A stretch of DNA of 64,000 bases from Hymenobacter wooponensis (GTDB taxonomy: Bacteria; Bacteroidota; Bacteroidia; Cytophagales; Hymenobacteraceae), in NCBI RefSeq assembly GCF_004745865.1, contig NZ_SRKZ01000002.1, positions 62,001 to 126,000 of the forward strand, given 5' to 3'. Within the stretch, counting starts at the first letter, position 1, and each line of letters begins with the position of its first letter. A model generated the notes under the pieces. It was not told the origin of the DNA. It saw only the letters and a program-made list of their open reading frames with translations, and searched no databases. A program made the position numbers and the translations under genes. Positions 60,992 through 64,000 of this stretch are shown in pieces.

Positions 60992-62038
60992 TTAACTAAA
61001 CAGCTCTCCCGTTGATTCATTCCCGCGCAGGTGCTGGGGCATGGGGCGGCCGAGGTGCTTGTAAGCGTTTTCCGTAGCCTCGCGGCCGCGGCTGGTGCGC
61101 TTAATGAAGCCTTCCTGAATCAGGAAGGGCTCGTACACTTCCTCAATGGTTTCGGCCTCATCGCCGCAAGCAGTGGCGATGGTAGACAGGCCTACGGGGC
61201 CACCCTTGAACTTGTCGATGATGGTGGTCAGGATGCGGATGTCCATTTCGTCGAGGCCGTTCTGGTCAACGTCCAGAGCATTCAGGGCGAAGTGGGCAAT
61301 TTCCTTTGTTATGGTTCCTGTTCCCTTGATCTGGGCAAAGTCGCGGGTACGGCGCAGTAGGTTGTTGGCAATACGTGGCGTACCACGCGAGCGGCGAGCA
61401 ATTTCGAAGGCAGCATCCTCATAAATAGGCGTGCCCAGAATCTCGGCTGAGCGCTGCACAATGCTGGTCAGCAGCTTGGAGTCGTAATACTCTAGGCGGG
61501 AGCTGATGCCGAAGCGGGCCCGCAGCGGCGAGGTGAGCATACCCGAGCGGGTGGTAGCCCCGATCAAGGTAAAGGGCGACAGCGAAATCTGCACCGAACG
61601 CGCATTCGGACCCGAATCGAGCATGATGTCGATGCGGTAGTCTTCCATGGCCGAGTACAGGTACTCCTCCACCACGGGGTTCAGGCGGTGAATCTCGTCG
61701 ATGAAGAGTACGTCGTTGGGCTCTAGGTTGGTGAGCAGGCCAGCCAGGTCGGAGGGCTTGTCGAGCACCGGGCCGCTGGTCATCTTGATGCCCGATTCCA
61801 GCTCATTGGCGATGATGTGCGAGAGCGTGGTTTTGCCCAGGCCGGGAGGCCCGTGCAGCAGCACGTGGTCGAGAGCCTCGCCGCGCTGCTTGGCGGCGGC
61901 CACAAATACTTTAAGGTTTTCAACTACCTTACCCTGCCCCGTGAAGTCATCGAAGGAAAGCGGGCGCAGGGCCTTGTCAATGTCTTTATCGGTAGCGTCG
62001 AAGTGTTCATTGCCACCCGTCATATACGGTTCGCGCAT
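60992..62038 (-). CDS. ruvB: Holliday junction branch migration helicase RuvB
   Basis: A 348-residue AAA+ motor that drives branch migration with RuvA. Walker [13 protein letters not shown], Walker [21 protein letters not shown], sensor [20 protein letters not shown] and the C-terminal winged helix ending [19 protein letters not shown] are all present. ATG 62038 follows a near-consensus box (TATCTTTC on the minus strand, 62069-62062); the longer frame is rejected. RuvA and RuvC are not in the window. Confidence 0.97.
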   Translation of the reverse strand: MREPYMTGGNEHFDATDKDIDKALRPLSFDDFTGQGKVVENLKVFVAAAKQRGEALDHVLLHGPPGLGKTTLSHIIANELESGIKMTSGPVLDKPSDLAGLLTNLEPNDVLFIDEIHRLNPVVEEYLYSAMEDYRIDIMLDSGPNARSVQISLSPFTLIGATTRSGMLTSPLRARFGISSRLEYYDSKLLTSIVQRSAEILGTPIYEDAAFEIARRSRGTPRIANNLLRRTRDFAQIKGTGTITKEIAHFALNALDVDQNGLDEMDIRILTTIIDKFKGGPVGLSTIATACGDEAETIEEVYEPFLIQEGFIKRTSRGREATENAYKHLGRPMPQHLRGNESTGELFS

Positions 62039-62259
62039 AAGCGTAAGTCGGTTCTGTTTGTCGAAAGATAACACCCGAACGGTGGCCTTTGTGCCTTCTT
62101 TAGCAAAAAATATTGTCCAAAGCCTATTTTAACTAACGCTGTTAGCAAGACATGCATCATAAGCGGCTCCTTGCCTGAATAACTAGGCTATAAACATCTG
62201 TTTTGCTATTTTCGGGCAGCCTCTATTCCCTCTAGGCCAGACTGCTACACCATTTGTTG

Positions 62260-62940
62260 ATGCGCAACTTCTATCTCCTACTGGCCAGCGTGGCCTTTTC
62301 CCACCAGCTCTCGGCTCAAACGGTAGCTCCCCGCCCTCAGCCCACCGACCGACTGCTGTTGAAGATAGCACCCCTTACTCTTTTTGACCCCAGCACCAGC
62401 GCAGTATTGGTGGGCGCGGAGTTTCGGCCCATGCCTCGTATAGGCCTAGAGCTAGACTATGGGTTCCGGTTTACGCCACTGCGGCTATTCAGCTGGAACA
62501 CTAAGAAGGAGAATATGCGCTATCAGAAGTTTAAGGCTGAGGCGCGCTACTATTTCCCGCGCACTGAGCAGAAACAGTGGTATATAGCTGCTGAGGGGTT
62601 TTATGTTCCTGAGGAATACGACCTGGGCAAGGGCAACTTCTACCGTAACGGTGAGTTCAGGGCCTACGAGCGGGCACACATTGAAAAAACAATTGAGGGA
62701 GGCGCTCTGAAAGCCGGCATGATGCGCCGACTAGGCCAGCGGTTCTGGCTGGATGCCGCTCTAGGCCTGGGTTTCCGGCGCATCGAAACCGAATACACTA
62801 CCCAAAACGAGCACCCCGGCGACTACCTCTACGACGCGCCGGAGCAGAATTTCCTGAGCAAAACGCCCGACCCCGGGGTGCAGCGCAAAGTGCATCCAGC
62901 CCTGGCCCTGCGCCTGGCCTACACGCTGCTGAAACGCTGA
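62260..62940 (+). CDS. DUF3575-like outer-membrane barrel protein
   Basis: A 226-residue exported protein with a signal peptide (MRNFYLLLASVAFSHQLSAQ) and beta-strands typical of small outer-membrane barrels: LLLKIAPLTLFDPSTSAVLV, GAEFRPMPRIGLELDYGFR, FKAEARYYFPR, LDAALGLGFRRIETEY. It ends in ALRLAYTLLKR. The start is ATG 62260. TATTTTCG at 62207-62214 is a one-mismatch -7 box. Function unknown; the family resembles DUF3575. Confidence 0.75.
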   Translation: MRNFYLLLASVAFSHQLSAQTVAPRPQPTDRLLLKIAPLTLFDPSTSAVLVGAEFRPMPRIGLELDYGFRFTPLRLFSWNTKKENMRYQKFKAEARYYFPRTEQKQWYIAAEGFYVPEEYDLGKGNFYRNGEFRAYERAHIEKTIEGGALKAGMMRRLGQRFWLDAALGLGFRRIETEYTTQNEHPGDYLYDAPEQNFLSKTPDPGVQRKVHPALALRLAYTLLKR

Positions 62941-63064
62941 TTTTATCTGGTGAAAATTAAGAGCTCCAGGACGCACTCTACTGCGCGTTTGGTGGGCGCC
63001 CGCAGCTTAACCGTAACTCGGTATTGCTGCGCCCGTAACTTGCGGCTTCATCTGTTGTTGCTGC

Positions 63065-64000
63065 ATGCCTTCTCCTTCCTCTTCCTGGCTCGACGCTCTC
63101 CCCCTTGATTTTTACGACCAGCTAGCTCACTGCCTGAGCTTGCACGGTATGGCCGCGGCCGAACTGCTCAGCCGGCCTAGCTCTGAATTTTCTCACCAGC
63201 TCCACCAGCTTACTGGCCTAGAGCAGGCCGACGTTCAGCGGTTGAACACCATTCAGGATCATACGGCGCTCCTCGAAGCCCTCCGTACTGAGCCGCTGGC
63301 CCTCTATCACCTGCTCCTGCTGGGCCGCCTGACGCTGGAGACATCCCTGGCTGTGCCCGTGCTGGCCTACGTGCAACAGCAAATGCACATTCAGGAGGAA
63401 CAGCTGATGGCGCTCAATACCTACTGCCTGGAACTTAGCGGGGCGTTTCTGACTACGTTGGAAGAGCACCTGCCCGCCCCGGCTGGGGCAGCCTCACTTG
63501 GGTTGCACCGCTTGCAGATTGAGGAGGTTTTTGCTCAGTACATAGCGCACATCCCGGCCCCCGTGCCGCCCGTTGCCAACCTGCGCCTTTCCGAGCCGCA
63601 GCTGCAGATGCTACGCCTGTCTTTGCTGCTCGTACACAGCCTACCGCAGACCGCCGACCACCCGTTTATGCGGGCCGTAGGCCAGTTGCAGAATCTGCAG
63701 CCGGAAGCACTAGAACCGTTGCTAGAACACTTAGGCCGCGCCCACGCCCAAGAGCAACTGTCGCTAACAATGCCCGAGCTGGTGCAGCTTTACCAGGGAA
63801 TGCAAGTGTGCGGTATGGTGTTCGTGTCGGATATTATGACGCGCATTGGGCTGGAGGAGCTGTTTCCGGTTCTCCCTACCGATACCGATCCTGCTACCAC
63901 GGAAGCCGCGCCCGCCAGTCACCGCCAAGCCGTGGGCGAGATGGTAACCGGCTTCACCCGCTGGGTGCAGCACACTTTCCCCGACGCTCCGGAAATTGCC
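63065..64000 (+). CDS. Hypothetical helical protein, truncated at window end
   Basis: An open frame from ATG 63065 that is still open at the window edge (312 codons). The product is soluble, Leu/Gln/His-rich and predicted helical (DFYDQLAHCLSLHGMAAAEL, LALYHLLLLGRLTLETSLAV, QMLRLSLLLVHSLPQTADHP). Clear codon structure, including GC-rich third positions, supports it. I do not recognise the family. The last 30 codons contain GEMVTGFTRWVQHTFPDAPE. Confidence 0.65.
   Translation, partial: MPSPSSSWLDALPLDFYDQLAHCLSLHGMAAAELLSRPSSEFSHQLHQLTGLEQADVQRLNTIQDHTALLEALRTEPLALYHLLLLGRLTLETSLAVPVLAYVQQQMHIQEEQLMALNTYCLELSGAFLTTLEEHLPAPAGAASLGLHRLQIEEVFAQYIAHIPAPVPPVANLRLSEPQLQMLRLSLLLVHSLPQTADHPFMRAVGQLQNLQPEALEPLLEHLGRAHAQEQLSLTMPELVQLYQGMQVCGMVFVSDIMTRIGLEELFPVLPTDTDPATTEAAPASHRQAVGEMVTGFTRWVQHTFPDAPEIA

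Noticed and set aside
1-64000. tRNA or rRNA genes, insertion sequences, phage or integrative elements
   Set aside because: Reading both strands I found no cloverleaf with a TpsiC-like GGTTCRA box outside genes, no rRNA stretches, and no transposase, integrase or recombinase gene.

Overview
The window looks like chromosome of a Bacteroidota bacterium of the Cytophagales/Hymenobacteraceae type, most likely Hymenobacter or a close relative (inference). The evidence is: Bacteroidota-type -7 promoter boxes (TAnnTTTG) before many genes; a type IX secretion (T9SS) C-terminal sorting domain and a PorE-like T9SS protein; fused SecDF; the Bacteroidota-style GlmU-like protein; DUF2723, GWxTD, DUF5777 and Ferritin_2 families; the birA/rsfS/ftsH/LUD neighbourhood; and a moderately GC-rich coding sequence. 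I saw no rRNA, tRNA, CRISPR array, phage or insertion sequence.

Layout. 1-4.8 kb: LUD protein, an AT-richer lipoprotein, ftsH, rsfS and divergent birA. 5-11.2 kb: a T9SS cargo protein, a large DUF2723 glycosyltransferase-like membrane protein, a GWxTD protein overlapping rlmB. 11.3-18.5 kb: mannose-1-P guanylyltransferase, KdsD-like isomerase, RecQ, an orphan carbamoyltransferase, a bacilliredoxin. 18.7-22.5 kb: small TPR-like protein, secreted TPR protein, PorE-like protein. 22.5-28.9 kb: the most unusual block, with a helical-repeat protein that has a possible N-terminal DNA-binding segment, a divergently encoded secreted protein made of eleven 15-residue repeats, and a peptide-type ABC importer (binding lipoprotein plus two permeases, no ATPase). 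28.9-38.5 kb: an AT-rich stretch, an RmlD-like reductase, a cyclophilin, a decayed GNAT gene, DUF2238, hemC, holB, GlmU-like, L31, rdgB, udk. 38.5-45.8 kb: a putative zincin, secDF, an ECF sigma factor overlapping a membrane-anchored beta-barrel protein. 45.9-48.8 kb: a redox/lipoprotein operon (COG4315, cytochrome c, YceI, DUF5777). 48.8-54.2 kb: Nfu-type Fe-S protein, HTTM/VKGC-like protein, aroC, BatD-like. 54.4-57.8 kb: two tandem pairs of ferritin-like genes. 58-64 kb: small conserved-looking protein, queG, ABM-domain protein, a membrane protein with the rifampin ADP-ribosyltransferase arr, ruvB, a DUF3575-like protein, and a gene running off the right edge.

Two features run through the whole window. 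First, many convergent or terminal intergenic gaps carry very long perfect hairpins (up to a 60-bp palindrome). Second, the heptamer GGCCTAG/CTAGGCC is strongly over-represented (about seventy copies counted by eye), both inside genes and at stop codons. Start codons were re-chosen in many places using family alignment from memory, signal peptides, overlaps and promoter boxes.
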